From the NCBI GenBank assembly GCA_964634605.1, contig CAZWLJ010000006.1, positions 38,739-102,738 of the forward strand: a stretch of 64,000 nt of DNA, written 5' to 3'. The stretch is from UPXZ01 sp964634605. Its GTDB lineage: Bacteria > Bacteroidota > Bacteroidia > Bacteroidales > Paludibacteraceae. Each line of letters opens with the position of its first letter. Position 1 is the first letter of the stretch. The notes under the pieces were generated by a model. That model was not told the DNA's origin. It was given only the letters and a program-made list of their open reading frames with translations, and did no database searches. Below, in pieces: positions 8,240-16,524 of the stretch. Made by a program: the position numbers and the translations under genes.

Positions 8240-9730
8240 TTATTTCAGAATCATTTTTGGTAACTTTTTGTGATCAATCAAAACGGCTTCTTTAGCTACA
8301 TCGTTCGGATTGCTAAGTTTTACAGTCGCGCTTTCACTTGCTTTCATCCGGTTGGCCGGAATAGTTTGCACGGGTTTGTAAGTTGCATCGCCCGTTATCA
8401 GGTAAATAGCCTGACCAAGAAATGTATCTTTTGTATCTCCTATTTGAGTCCAGTTGGATACAAATCCGTTACCTTCTATCAGAGAATAAGCAGGGGCCAG
8501 ATAACCCGGATTTGAAAAATCTTCGTTTCTGAAATTGGAATATTTGGCCACAATGGGCTGCATAGCCCAGTTTTTCAGCAATTCCTTTTCTGTGGTTTTC
8601 ATCGACTCTTCTTCGTAAACAGCTGCAACAGAGTATCCGTTTATTTCTTCCCTGTACGGGTGCAAAGTCCACGATGCAGTATATTTGCCACCGGTGTTTC
8701 CCCCGATATGAACCACTTCCAGGTATGGTTTCAGACAAAAAGTTGTAAGTTCCGATGCCGAATACGAGTCGTCGGTGGCAATAATGTACACCCTGTTTAA
8801 ATTCAGGTTTGCGCTCAGTGGATCGGGATCAGGCTTATAATAAACTCCCAGGCTGTCAGTGCGGCCCCATTCGTTTTTGTCGAAAATTCCATTCAGAAAA
8901 CTGTTGTAGTTCATCACTATAAAAGGCGATTTGTTTTTCACCACATTTACCGGAGCAATCAGTGAACTCAGGTAAATGGCAGAAGTTACCGAACCACCGT
9001 GGTTGTACCTCAGGTCGAGAACCAGGTCGGTTACACCGGCGTCTTTAAATTGTTTGAATGCATCAAACAGGCTTCTGTTGTAATTACTTATAAAATCGGT
9101 GTAAAAAAGATAGGCAATTTTCTTTCCGCCAATTTGATATATATTCGTATAAAGTACCGGGTCGGTCTGGATGGAAGCTGGTGTCAGAGTGATGGTCTTG
9201 TCGGCAACAAATCCTGAACCTGAATTGATGTACGTGGTGAAAGCAGCACTGCTGCTGCCGTACAGAATCCGGTAATTGCTTTCGGTTATCGGCTGACCGT
9301 TGATTTTTCCGATGATGTCTTTTCGCCGAAGTCCGGCGTTGGCTGCAGGTGAATTCGGGAAAACATATTTGATGATAGCAAAATACTCAGATTTAGACTC
9401 GTTGGCATAGGCAAAAGTCAGTGAATATCCAAAATCAACCGGTTCGCCGGAGAATCCGGCAAGCAGGCTTTCCACATCATCCGTTATAAAAGACCAACCC
9501 TGTTCCTTGTCAGTAGGGTAGAGTACGCTTTCGAAATAAATTTTCGGATCCTGGTTTTCGGCTGTGGGTTCTATGCTTTTCATGTCGTCTGCCCAGAGGT
9601 AATAAGTTGATAATCCGTCGTATACAAACTGAGAGACCGGATTTACCGTTTTAGGCTCGTCTTTTTTGCATCCCGTAAGTACCAAAAGTAAAGCAGTAAT
9701 TAGAACAGGGTAATAATAAAACGTTTTCAT
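8240..9730 (-). CDS. S41-family (C-terminal-processing-type) peptidase, lipoprotein
   Basis: A predicted envelope-anchored serine protease of MEROPS family S41. The 496-residue product has a lipoprotein signal with lipobox LTGC (Cys21). Next come an N-terminal cap, a PDZ-like region (SPAANAGLRRKDIIGKINGQPI) at about 130-155, and an S41 catalytic core with LVLDLRYNHGG, the nucleophile region DDSYSASEL and the putative general-base lysine in GGNTGGKYTA. This architecture is common in Bacteroidota and differs from the classical CtpA genes at 12784 and 56942. Substrate is unknown. It is transcribed alone, facing the small exported protein gene. Confidence 0.85.
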   Translation of the reverse strand: MKTFYYYPVLITALLLVLTGCKKDEPKTVNPVSQFVYDGLSTYYLWADDMKSIEPTAENQDPKIYFESVLYPTDKEQGWSFITDDVESLLAGFSGEPVDFGYSLTFAYANESKSEYFAIIKYVFPNSPAANAGLRRKDIIGKINGQPITESNYRILYGSSSAAFTTYINSGSGFVADKTITLTPASIQTDPVLYTNIYQIGGKKIAYLFYTDFISNYNRSLFDAFKQFKDAGVTDLVLDLRYNHGGSVTSAIYLSSLIAPVNVVKNKSPFIVMNYNSFLNGIFDKNEWGRTDSLGVYYKPDPDPLSANLNLNRVYIIATDDSYSASELTTFCLKPYLEVVHIGGNTGGKYTASWTLHPYREEINGYSVAAVYEEESMKTTEKELLKNWAMQPIVAKYSNFRNEDFSNPGYLAPAYSLIEGNGFVSNWTQIGDTKDTFLGQAIYLITGDATYKPVQTIPANRMKASESATVKLSNPNDVAKEAVLIDHKKLPKMILK

Positions 9731-9855
9731 ATAAGCAGATGATTTTTTTTAAAAATAAATAATACGAAAAAAAAGTCGGTGAGATGTTATTCAAATATAA
9801 TACCGAAATTGTTCTTAAGGCGTTATTTCTGTCAATTGTATTTCCGCAGGAGCTG

Positions 9856-10698
9856 TTAAACCGGTATTTCGCCGAGACAGAAAGATTGCAGGACTCTGTA
9901 TTTGCCGTTCACTTTGTGTACCGTGCAGCATTCATTGTATGCATCATGTTCGAAAAACAGAATCTGCTGTTTTTCAACGGCTTCATTCAGCATTCGTTCC
10001 TTATCTTCCATGGAAGTGATGGGGAAAGTATCGTAAGCCGAAACCCATGCTATGGGCAGCGCCGCCTGAAATGGAATTACATCGCCGCAAAACACCAGTG
10101 TTTTGTTTTCCCAATGAATATAGGGTGCAAGCTGCCCTGTTGTGTGCCCGTTGAATAATCTAACTTCCACTTCAGGACAAATAAACAGGTCATTTTCAAC
10201 GAGTTTTAGTTTTCCGGCTTTTTCCACAGGGAGCATATTTTCGGGGAAATAGGAGTCGCCTTCGCGTACATTCGGATTCAGAAAATTCTCCCACTGTGTT
10301 TTCCCTACCCAATAGTCGGCATTCGGAAAAGTGAGAACAATGTCTGATTTGTCGTTGCCAAAGCGGGTGCACGAGCCGCAGTGATCAAAATGCAAATGGG
10401 TAAGTATTACATCGGTCACTTCACTGGCAGAATAGCCCAATCTGCGAAGTTCTGTGTCAAAATTGACAAGATCCCTGAATTGATAATATTTGAGGTAATC
10501 CAGTTGCTTTTCGCCGGTTCCCGTATCCACAACTATCAGGCGTTCATTTGTTTTAATCACCAGGCAACGCATCATCAGGGTGCAAAAATTATCTTCATTA
10601 CACGGATAGCGCTTTTGCCATACTCTTTTAGGTACCACACCAAACATAGCTCCCCCGTCAGCAAGAAATGAACCCGCTTCAATTTTATCTAATTTCAT
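9856..10698 (-). CDS. Metallo-beta-lactamase-fold hydrolase (lactonase-like)
   Basis: A 280-residue cytosolic MBL-fold enzyme with a complete dinuclear metal site. HLHFDH gives His101, His103, Asp105 and His106. NGHTTGQL, VFCGDVIP and FEHDAYN supply the remaining ligands. This arrangement resembles the lactonase and glyoxalase-II-like branches, including N-acyl-homoserine lactonases, but the substrate cannot be read from sequence. No signal peptide is present. Its 5' end is divergent from mpl, with about 170 bases between the two starts. A role in lactone or thioester hydrolysis is an inference. Confidence 0.8.
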   Translation of the reverse strand: MKLDKIEAGSFLADGGAMFGVVPKRVWQKRYPCNEDNFCTLMMRCLVIKTNERLIVVDTGTGEKQLDYLKYYQFRDLVNFDTELRRLGYSASEVTDVILTHLHFDHCGSCTRFGNDKSDIVLTFPNADYWVGKTQWENFLNPNVREGDSYFPENMLPVEKAGKLKLVENDLFICPEVEVRLFNGHTTGQLAPYIHWENKTLVFCGDVIPFQAALPIAWVSAYDTFPITSMEDKERMLNEAVEKQQILFFEHDAYNECCTVHKVNGKYRVLQSFCLGEIPV

Positions 10699-10707
10699 CC
10701 GTTTTTA

Positions 10708-10740
10708 TTGAGTCTTTTTGGTTAATTCTTATTACATTTG
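10708..10740 (+). promoter_or_regulatory. Possible promoter of mpl
   Basis: TTG (10708-10710), 22 bases, then TACATTTG (10733-10740). The -7 element is a perfect TAnnTTTG. The transcript would begin about 125 bases before the mpl ATG, leaving an untranslated leader. Confidence 0.4.
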
Positions 10741-10871
10741 CAGTTTGTAACACACCAGCAGGTGTTATTGTTTTGCTATCAGAATCATCTTTCGCATGTA
10801 AAAACAAAGGATATCCGGACGATTCACATACGAAATCGAATATCACACAAAATTACAAAAAAATATCGGGT

Positions 10872-12242
10872 ATGCAACGAGTACACTTTATAGCAATCGG
10901 GGGAGCAGCAATGCATAATCTGGCCATTGCCCTGAGTAAAAAGGAAAATTATGAAATTACCGGATCCGATGATGAGTTCTTCGAACCTTCGCTGAGTCGT
11001 CTGAGAGATCACGGACTTCTGCCGAAGGAAACCGGATGGTTTCCCGAAAAAGTGAACAACCACCTGAGTGCCGTGATTGTGGGAATGCACGCACGTGCCG
11101 ATAATCCGGAATTAATCCGCGCTAAAGAACTGGGAATCAGGATTTATTCTTTTCCGGAATTTCTTTTCCAGCAAACGCGCAGTAAAACCAGAGTAGTGGT
11201 GGGGGGAAGCCACGGGAAAACCTCAACTACGGCCATGATACTGTATGTGATGAACAAGCTGCGTTTTAAGGCTGATTATATGGTGGGAGCCCAGATCGAA
11301 GGATTCGAAAATATGGTTCAGCTTTCATACGATTCGCGCGTAGCGGTTTTCGAAGGTGATGAATACCTCACCTCGCCAATCGATCCCAGACCGAAATTTC
11401 ACCTTTACAAACCTCATATTGCAATTCTGACGGGCATTGCGTGGGACCATATCAACGTTTTTCCAACTTTCGAAAATTATGTGGAACAGTTCCGTCAGTT
11501 TGTGGATTCAATGGAAATTCAGGGACGTCTGATTTATTTCAGCGGTGACGAAATCCTTTGCGAAATTGCCAAAAACTGCAGGCAGGATATCATTACTTTT
11601 CCCTACAAAACACCAGAACACGAAATCAGGAATGGAATCACTTATCTGAAAACCGGAAAAGAGGATGTGGCTTTGAAAATATTCGGCGAACATAACCTGC
11701 AAAATCTTGAAGCAGCCCGGCTGGCATGCCGTCAGATTGGTATTATGGATGATAAATTCTACGAAGCCATTGCCGGTTTCACGGGTGCATCCAACCGTTT
11801 GCAGAAAATAGAAGAAAAACCCGGAAGGGTTGCTTTCAAGGATTTTGCCCATTCGCCTTCGAAACTGAAAGCAACCGTAAAAGCCGTGCGTAAGCAATAC
11901 CCCGACCGTAAACTCATTGCATGTATGGAGTTGCACACATTCAGCAGCCTGACAGCCGATTTTCTGCCCCAGTATGCCGATAGTATGAAAGAAGCCGACA
12001 TTGCTTACGTGTATTACAATCCCGAAGTCATTCATCATAAGCAACTGGAAGAACTGGACCCGGAAAAGGTGAAAAGAGCATTTGGCGGCAGTAATCTGAA
12101 AGTTTTTACCGATACGAATGAGCTGCAAGCCGAACTCAAATCGCTGAATTACGACAATACAGCACTTCTGCTCATGAGTTCCGGTAATTTTTCGGGAATC
12201 AGTCTGGCTGAGTTCGCAAAAGAACTCCTGGCTGATAAATAA
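10872..12242 (+). CDS. mpl: UDP-N-acetylmuramate:L-Ala-gamma-D-Glu-mDAP ligase (Mpl-type Mur ligase)
   Basis: A peptidoglycan recycling ligase that attaches salvaged tripeptide to UDP-MurNAc. From the ATG at 10872 the product has 456 residues. The Mur N-terminal nucleotide fold (VHFIAIGGAAMHN) is at residues 4-16, the ATP P-loop GGSHGKTSTT at 111-120, and the central and C-terminal Mur domains follow (EGDEYLTSP; KDFAHSPSK). A longer reading from 10668 adds 68 residues with no Mur similarity and is rejected. The Mpl assignment over MurC rests on IGGAAMHNLA and EGDEYLTSP, which I associate with Mpl. The dCMP deaminase follows after about 40 bases. Confidence 0.88.
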   Translation: MQRVHFIAIGGAAMHNLAIALSKKENYEITGSDDEFFEPSLSRLRDHGLLPKETGWFPEKVNNHLSAVIVGMHARADNPELIRAKELGIRIYSFPEFLFQQTRSKTRVVVGGSHGKTSTTAMILYVMNKLRFKADYMVGAQIEGFENMVQLSYDSRVAVFEGDEYLTSPIDPRPKFHLYKPHIAILTGIAWDHINVFPTFENYVEQFRQFVDSMEIQGRLIYFSGDEILCEIAKNCRQDIITFPYKTPEHEIRNGITYLKTGKEDVALKIFGEHNLQNLEAARLACRQIGIMDDKFYEAIAGFTGASNRLQKIEEKPGRVAFKDFAHSPSKLKATVKAVRKQYPDRKLIACMELHTFSSLTADFLPQYADSMKEADIAYVYYNPEVIHHKQLEELDPEKVKRAFGGSNLKVFTDTNELQAELKSLNYDNTALLLMSSGNFSGISLAEFAKELLADK

Positions 12243-12280
12243 AGTTGAATTTTATAAACCAAAAGAGGAATACGCTATTT

Positions 12281-12745
12281 ATGTTACCTGACGACAACCA
12301 ATCAAATACACTTCAATCAGCCTCGGATAAACAACTTTTACTGGATACGCGTTATATGCGCATGGCGCGCATCTGGGCTGAAAATTCATACTGCGAGCGA
12401 CGCAAAGTGGGCGCTTTACTCGTGAAAAATAAGATGATTATTTCTGATGGCTACAACGGTACTCCTTCGGGTTTTGAAAATAAATGTGAAGATGATAATA
12501 ACGTGTCGAAGCCATATGTGCTTCATGCAGAGGCCAATGCAATTTCCAAAATAGCCCGGTCACACAACAGCAGCGACGGTGCCACGCTCTACGTAACCGC
12601 TTCGCCATGCATGGAATGTTCCAAACTGATAATTCAGGCCGGAATCAGGCGCGTAGTGTACGGCGAAATGTACCGGATCATGGATGGAGTCGATTTGCTT
12701 CAGCGGGCTGGCATCGAGGTGGTTTTTCTGGAAAAAGAGGAATGA
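12281..12745 (+). CDS. dCMP deaminase family protein (ComEB-like)
   Basis: A zinc-dependent cytidine/deoxycytidylate deaminase, expected to convert dCMP to dUMP and feed dTMP synthesis. The 154-residue protein starts at the ATG at 12281; the frame is also open from a TTG at 12245 but that is less likely. It contains MARIWAENSYCERRKVGALLV near the N-terminus, the catalytic HAEANA (zinc His plus proton-shuttling Glu) and the zinc cysteines in SPCMEC, and it ends with an acidic tail. It lies between mpl and the S41 protease in one run of plus-strand genes. Confidence 0.9.
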   Translation: MLPDDNQSNTLQSASDKQLLLDTRYMRMARIWAENSYCERRKVGALLVKNKMIISDGYNGTPSGFENKCEDDNNVSKPYVLHAEANAISKIARSHNSSDGATLYVTASPCMECSKLIIQAGIRRVVYGEMYRIMDGVDLLQRAGIEVVFLEKEE

Positions 12746-12783
12746 TAAATAGCTGTTTTTTTATGTAAAAAAATATTTTGTAA

Positions 12784-14412
12784 ATGAAGAATAGAAGAAA
12801 CGTTTGGACTATAGTAGTAATTGTACTGTTTGCACTTGGTGGTTTGCTGCTGGGCAACTTAATAGCTGACCGGGCGCACCGGGGTAAAAAAATGAAAGAC
12901 CTTTCGGGTTTGTTCTCGTTTGGTAATTCATCCAAGGTGAGCGAACTGATGTCGCTGATTGATGGTCAGTATGTAGATAATGTGGATTTAGACAGTCTTA
13001 CCGATGAAGTTATGGCTGATATTGTTTCCAAACTTGATCCTCACTCGGTTTACATACCTGCTGCCGACCTCGAAGCTGTAAACAGCGAACTTGAAGGCAG
13101 TTTCAGTGGCATTGGCGTTCAGTTCAACATTCAGAATGATACGGTTATGATCGTATCGGTCATAAGTGGTGGTCCATCTGAAAAGGTAGGGCTGATGGCC
13201 GGTGACCGAATTATCCGGGTTAATGATACACTTTTCGCAGGCAAGGATGTGGTGAGCAATGAAAAAGTGATGCGTAAACTTCGCGGGCCGAAAGGTACTG
13301 AAGTGAAGCTCGGAGTGAAACGTCATGGTACCAGGGAAATACTTTCTTATACAATCAAAAGGGGTGAAATACCTGTTAACTCGGTTACAGTAGCATATAT
13401 TGCCGAACCCGGTGTTGGTTTCATCGGGCTCAACAGCAATTTCGGAAACAATACCTACGATGAATTCCTGCACGCCATAGCCGAACTGCGAGCCAAAGGC
13501 GCACGCAAATTCATCATCGACCTGCGCGAAAACAGTGGCGGCTTGATGGATGTGGCTATCCGGATGGTCAATGAATTCCTGCCAAAAGGACAAATGATTG
13601 TTTATTCCGAGGGGAAAGCATATCCGCGGACCGACGCTAAAGCTGACGGCTCCGGTTCCTGCATAAACTATCCGCTGGTGGTTCTGATTGATGAATTCAG
13701 TGCCTCGGCAAGCGAAATCTTTGCCGGAGCTATTCAGGATAACGACCGCGGACTTATCGTGGGGCGCCGTTCATTCGGCAAGGGACTTGTACAGACTCAA
13801 ATACCGTTCTCCGATGGTTCGGCAGTGAGACTGACCGTTGCACGCTACTTCACACCGTCCGGACGAAGCATTCAAAAGCCCTATGTACGCGGAAAAGGGG
13901 AGGATTATCAGATGGATATTCTGAAAAGATTCGAACACGGAGAATTTGATACAAAAGACAGCATCCGTGTGGCTGACTCGCAGAAATTCAAAACCTTAAA
14001 AGGCAGAACAGTGTTTGGCGGCGGAGGAATTATGCCCGACGTGTTTGTGCCGCGCGATACGTCGCAGTATTCACCTTACCTCACTAAAGTGGTAAATTAC
14101 GGGTACGTGTATCAGTTTGCATTTCAGTATACTGACAGAAACCGGACAGCACTGAGCAAATTCAAAACCTGGCAGGAAATGGATAAATACCTTTCATCAC
14201 AGAACCTGCTGAATGAGTTTACCGCATTTGCAGCATCAAAAGGGGTACCGGTTAATCAGCGCGAAATAAACGTATCTCAAAATCTGCTCCGGAATCAGTT
14301 AAAATCATATATAGTACGGAATATTCTGGGCGACAATCAATTTTATCCCATGCTCAATAAGGATGATGAAACAGTGAAGAAGTCGCTGGAAGAAATTGGA
14401 AAAGTAAAATAA
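12784..14412 (+). CDS. S41-family C-terminal processing peptidase (CtpA-like)
   Basis: A membrane-anchored periplasmic serine protease of the tail-specific type. The 542-residue protein has an N-terminal membrane anchor at about 8-28 (uncleaved or signal). A PDZ domain at about 95-175 contains GSFSGIGVQF and the ligand loop. The S41 core carries FIIDLRENSGG, the nucleophile motif DEFSASASE starting at Asp303, and the base Lys333 in RRSFGKGLVQ. After the core there is a C-terminal extension of about 150 residues. The gene at 56942 is a close paralogue with the same layout. It is last in the mpl-dCMP deaminase-S41 run and is followed by a strong terminator. Confidence 0.93.
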   Translation: MKNRRNVWTIVVIVLFALGGLLLGNLIADRAHRGKKMKDLSGLFSFGNSSKVSELMSLIDGQYVDNVDLDSLTDEVMADIVSKLDPHSVYIPAADLEAVNSELEGSFSGIGVQFNIQNDTVMIVSVISGGPSEKVGLMAGDRIIRVNDTLFAGKDVVSNEKVMRKLRGPKGTEVKLGVKRHGTREILSYTIKRGEIPVNSVTVAYIAEPGVGFIGLNSNFGNNTYDEFLHAIAELRAKGARKFIIDLRENSGGLMDVAIRMVNEFLPKGQMIVYSEGKAYPRTDAKADGSGSCINYPLVVLIDEFSASASEIFAGAIQDNDRGLIVGRRSFGKGLVQTQIPFSDGSAVRLTVARYFTPSGRSIQKPYVRGKGEDYQMDILKRFEHGEFDTKDSIRVADSQKFKTLKGRTVFGGGGIMPDVFVPRDTSQYSPYLTKVVNYGYVYQFAFQYTDRNRTALSKFKTWQEMDKYLSSQNLLNEFTAFAASKGVPVNQREINVSQNLLRNQLKSYIVRNILGDNQFYPMLNKDDETVKKSLEEIGKVK

Positions 14413-14435
14413 TAAATACACTCAAGCCTGATTAG

Positions 14436-14485
14436 AAAGCCATTAACTAAAAACCGGAATATAAGGGAATAGTTAATGGCTTTTT
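14436..14485 (+). terminator. Intrinsic terminator after the S41 peptidase gene
   Basis: A 14-bp perfect stem (AAAGCCATTAACTA at 14436-14449 with its complement at 14470-14483) is followed by a T-run. It separates this transcript from the convergent GGGP synthase gene. Confidence 0.8.
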
Positions 14486-14526
14486 GCATCTGACCTGATT
14501 TCTGAGAAAGTATGCTGAAGAAAAAA

Positions 14527-15270
14527 TCAGGTGATATTGATTCTCTTCACAAATTCTGCAAATTCTACAATTTTTCCTGCTTCACTTTCGAATACATTAC
14601 CGGCTACAACCAAATCGGCGCCTGAATTAAATGCTGATTGGAGCTGAACGGTTGTTTTTATCCCGCCTCCAACAATCAGGGGTATCGTAGTTACTTGTTT
14701 TACGGCTGTAATCATTTCGGGCGAAACAGGATATTCCGCACCGCTTCCGGCTTCCAGGTAAATCATTTTCATCCCGAGTAATTCACCGGCAACGGCCGTC
14801 GAAACACAATTTTCCACGTCTTGTGCGGTTATGGGAGTTGTGTTGCTTACACGACTGACGGATGAATCGGTACCGCCATCAATCAGTATATATCCTGTCG
14901 GGATGACTTCCACTCGTGATTTACTGATGGTTAGCGCCGAATGAACATGCTGCCCGATCAGGTAATCGGGGTTGCGGCCGGAAATAAGCGAAAGAAAAAG
15001 CAGACCGTCAGCTTCGGGTGAGAACTGGGAGGCGTCTCCGGGGAAAAGTATTTTCGGGACTGGTATTGTTTTCAAAGAATCAATAAGCCTCGACGTGGTT
15101 ACATTTTTACTGCTTCCTCCTATAAAAATGAAATCCGGCAAACTTACTTTCAACGCTGACAGAATGTTTGAAAGCATTTTACCTGTACATTTCTCAGGAT
15201 CGAGCAGCACTGCCAGCATTTTTCTGCCGTTACGTGCGTTTCTTGCTATATCATTGTATATATTACTCAT
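14527..15270 (-). CDS. Geranylgeranylglyceryl-phosphate synthase-like protein (PcrB/GGGPS family)
   Basis: A TIM-barrel prenyltransferase that couples a polyprenyl diphosphate to sn-glycerol 1-phosphate, the committed step of archaeal ether lipids, known also from Bacteroidota (group II GGGPS) and Firmicutes. The 247-residue product shows LLDPEKC near residue 22, FIGGSS, the substrate loop YLEAGSGAEYPV, IVGGGIKT and VVAGNVFE. The ATG at 15270 overlaps the 3' end of the upstream phosphopantetheinyl transferase gene by 8 bases, giving translational coupling; the TTG at 15276 is less likely. Chain length of the prenyl substrate cannot be read. It is the last gene of the gldE-gldD-PPTase-GGGPS run. 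Confidence 0.9.
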   Translation of the reverse strand: MSNIYNDIARNARNGRKMLAVLLDPEKCTGKMLSNILSALKVSLPDFIFIGGSSKNVTTSRLIDSLKTIPVPKILFPGDASQFSPEADGLLFLSLISGRNPDYLIGQHVHSALTISKSRVEVIPTGYILIDGGTDSSVSRVSNTTPITAQDVENCVSTAVAGELLGMKMIYLEAGSGAEYPVSPEMITAVKQVTTIPLIVGGGIKTTVQLQSAFNSGADLVVAGNVFESEAGKIVEFAEFVKRINIT

Positions 15271-15895
15271 TATCAATACAGTAGGCTAATGTGTATTTGT
15301 CGGTCAACTGATAATGAACCAGAAATTCTTTGTTTGTTTCCGGAAAAAGGGCTCTCAGATTGCCCTCGGGCCTGAGTTCAAAAGGAAGTACGCGAAGTTG
15401 TTTTGCGAAATTGTAAGCGCTCTCACCGATTATCTTGTAAAGTGCCTCTTTGGTTGACCAAACCACACGCAGGTAATTGATGTCATTGTTTTTTCTGTAT
15501 TCATTCAGTTCTTCCGCACCCAGAAAGCGGGTATGAATTTTCACAATCTGGTCGGTAGATCTTTCGATATCTATTCCGACCTCGTATGAAGGATTGACAA
15601 TGACCGAAATCCAGTTTTTGCAGTGCGAAAAGCTGATTTTGCAGCTGTTATCTGTCAGTTCGGGTTTCCCGCCCGGAGTATGCCTGATGGTCTTTTCCTC
15701 ACCGTTCATGCAATACTTCAAAGCCAGCCGGAGTCCCAGAAATTCTTTCCTGCGGTGCTCCGAATTGATTTTCTCCATTTCGGGCAAATAAAGTTCCGGA
15801 TGTTCAAATGACTGAATCAGTTCTTCCACAGACATATTGTTCCTCAGCAGGCAAATGGTGCTGTCTTGATATGCTGAAATGTGTAAGTCAATCAT
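15263..15895 (-). CDS. 4'-phosphopantetheinyl transferase superfamily protein (Sfp-like)
   Basis: Transfers phosphopantetheine from CoA to a conserved serine of carrier proteins. The 210-residue protein has the two diagnostic motifs: VGIDIE at about 109-114 (Mg-binding aspartate) and WSTKEALYKI at about 150-159. Its length of about 200 places it with Sfp-like rather than the 120-residue AcpS type. The next gene starts inside its 3' end (8-base overlap). It lies after gldD, as in many Bacteroidota. The carrier-protein client is not in the window. Confidence 0.88.
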   Translation of the reverse strand: MIDLHISAYQDSTICLLRNNMSVEELIQSFEHPELYLPEMEKINSEHRRKEFLGLRLALKYCMNGEEKTIRHTPGGKPELTDNSCKISFSHCKNWISVIVNPSYEVGIDIERSTDQIVKIHTRFLGAEELNEYRKNNDINYLRVVWSTKEALYKIIGESAYNFAKQLRVLPFELRPEGNLRALFPETNKEFLVHYQLTDKYTLAYCIDNE

Positions 15896-15936
15896 CTGAA
15901 AAGGTTTTGGTTAGAAAATTCAATAATAAAAAGGAG

Positions 15937-16524
15937 TTAGTATTTGTTTTTCCATTCAAAACTCTCCATGAGATGCACGATGTCTTTGCTGATATATTCG
16001 GCCATAGGTGCAATGGAGTCTTTGTTGGGAGTCTGATCAAAATAAAGTGCTCCTCTGAAAAAGTGCTTCGAACTGTCAGTAAGCACAAACTGAACCGGCG
16101 AAGCTGTGTTTCCGGTAAGTTGATACAGAATTCCGAAAACTCTTTTCCGGGAGTTTTCAAAGGGGATTTCTGTAATTCCGTCGGCTCTGATAGTATGCTT
16201 ATACACAATTTTACGGGTATCTTCCAGCAATTCAAACAAATCGGACTTTACCGGTTTGTAGCTGCAGTAAATATTGCCTTTCAGAGTGCTGTAACTTATG
16301 TCAATCCAGTATTTCTCATTTTTTTCAGCAGCAGGTTTCACTGTTGCAGAGGTTGATTTGTCGAACCGGTAGGGAAGTGGTACCGAATCAAAAATTTCGT
16401 ACCCGTGTGGCGGCAAATCGACTCTGAAATACCCGTAAGGTTTGGGTGCCGGAGCTTTTCCGCAACTATACATCAGGCTTGTGACAATAAGTAGAAGCAT
16501 TATTTTCAACTTCTTATTCTTCAT
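15937..16524 (-). CDS. gldD: Gliding motility lipoprotein GldD
   Basis: GldD is an envelope lipoprotein needed for gliding and linked to type IX secretion in Flavobacterium, and is found also in non-gliding Bacteroidota. From the ATG at 16524 (195 residues) there is a lipoprotein signal ending LMYSC. Further on are the family signatures PKPYGYFRVDLP, YWIDISYSTLKGNIYCSYKPV, the RADGITEIPF segment, ASPVQFVLTDSSKHFFRGALYF and DIVHLMESFEWK. An in-frame ATG at 16548 would add eight residues before the signal. The start overlaps the gldE stop by 11 bases, indicating coupling. Confidence 0.9.
   Translation of the reverse strand: MKNKKLKIMLLLIVTSLMYSCGKAPAPKPYGYFRVDLPPHGYEIFDSVPLPYRFDKSTSATVKPAAEKNEKYWIDISYSTLKGNIYCSYKPVKSDLFELLEDTRKIVYKHTIRADGITEIPFENSRKRVFGILYQLTGNTASPVQFVLTDSSKHFFRGALYFDQTPNKDSIAPMAEYISKDIVHLMESFEWKNKY

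Noticed and set aside
12245..12280. Earlier start for the dCMP deaminase
   Set aside because: The first codon would be TTG three bases after the mpl stop; the ATG at 12281 is preceded by AT-rich sequence and suits the family length.
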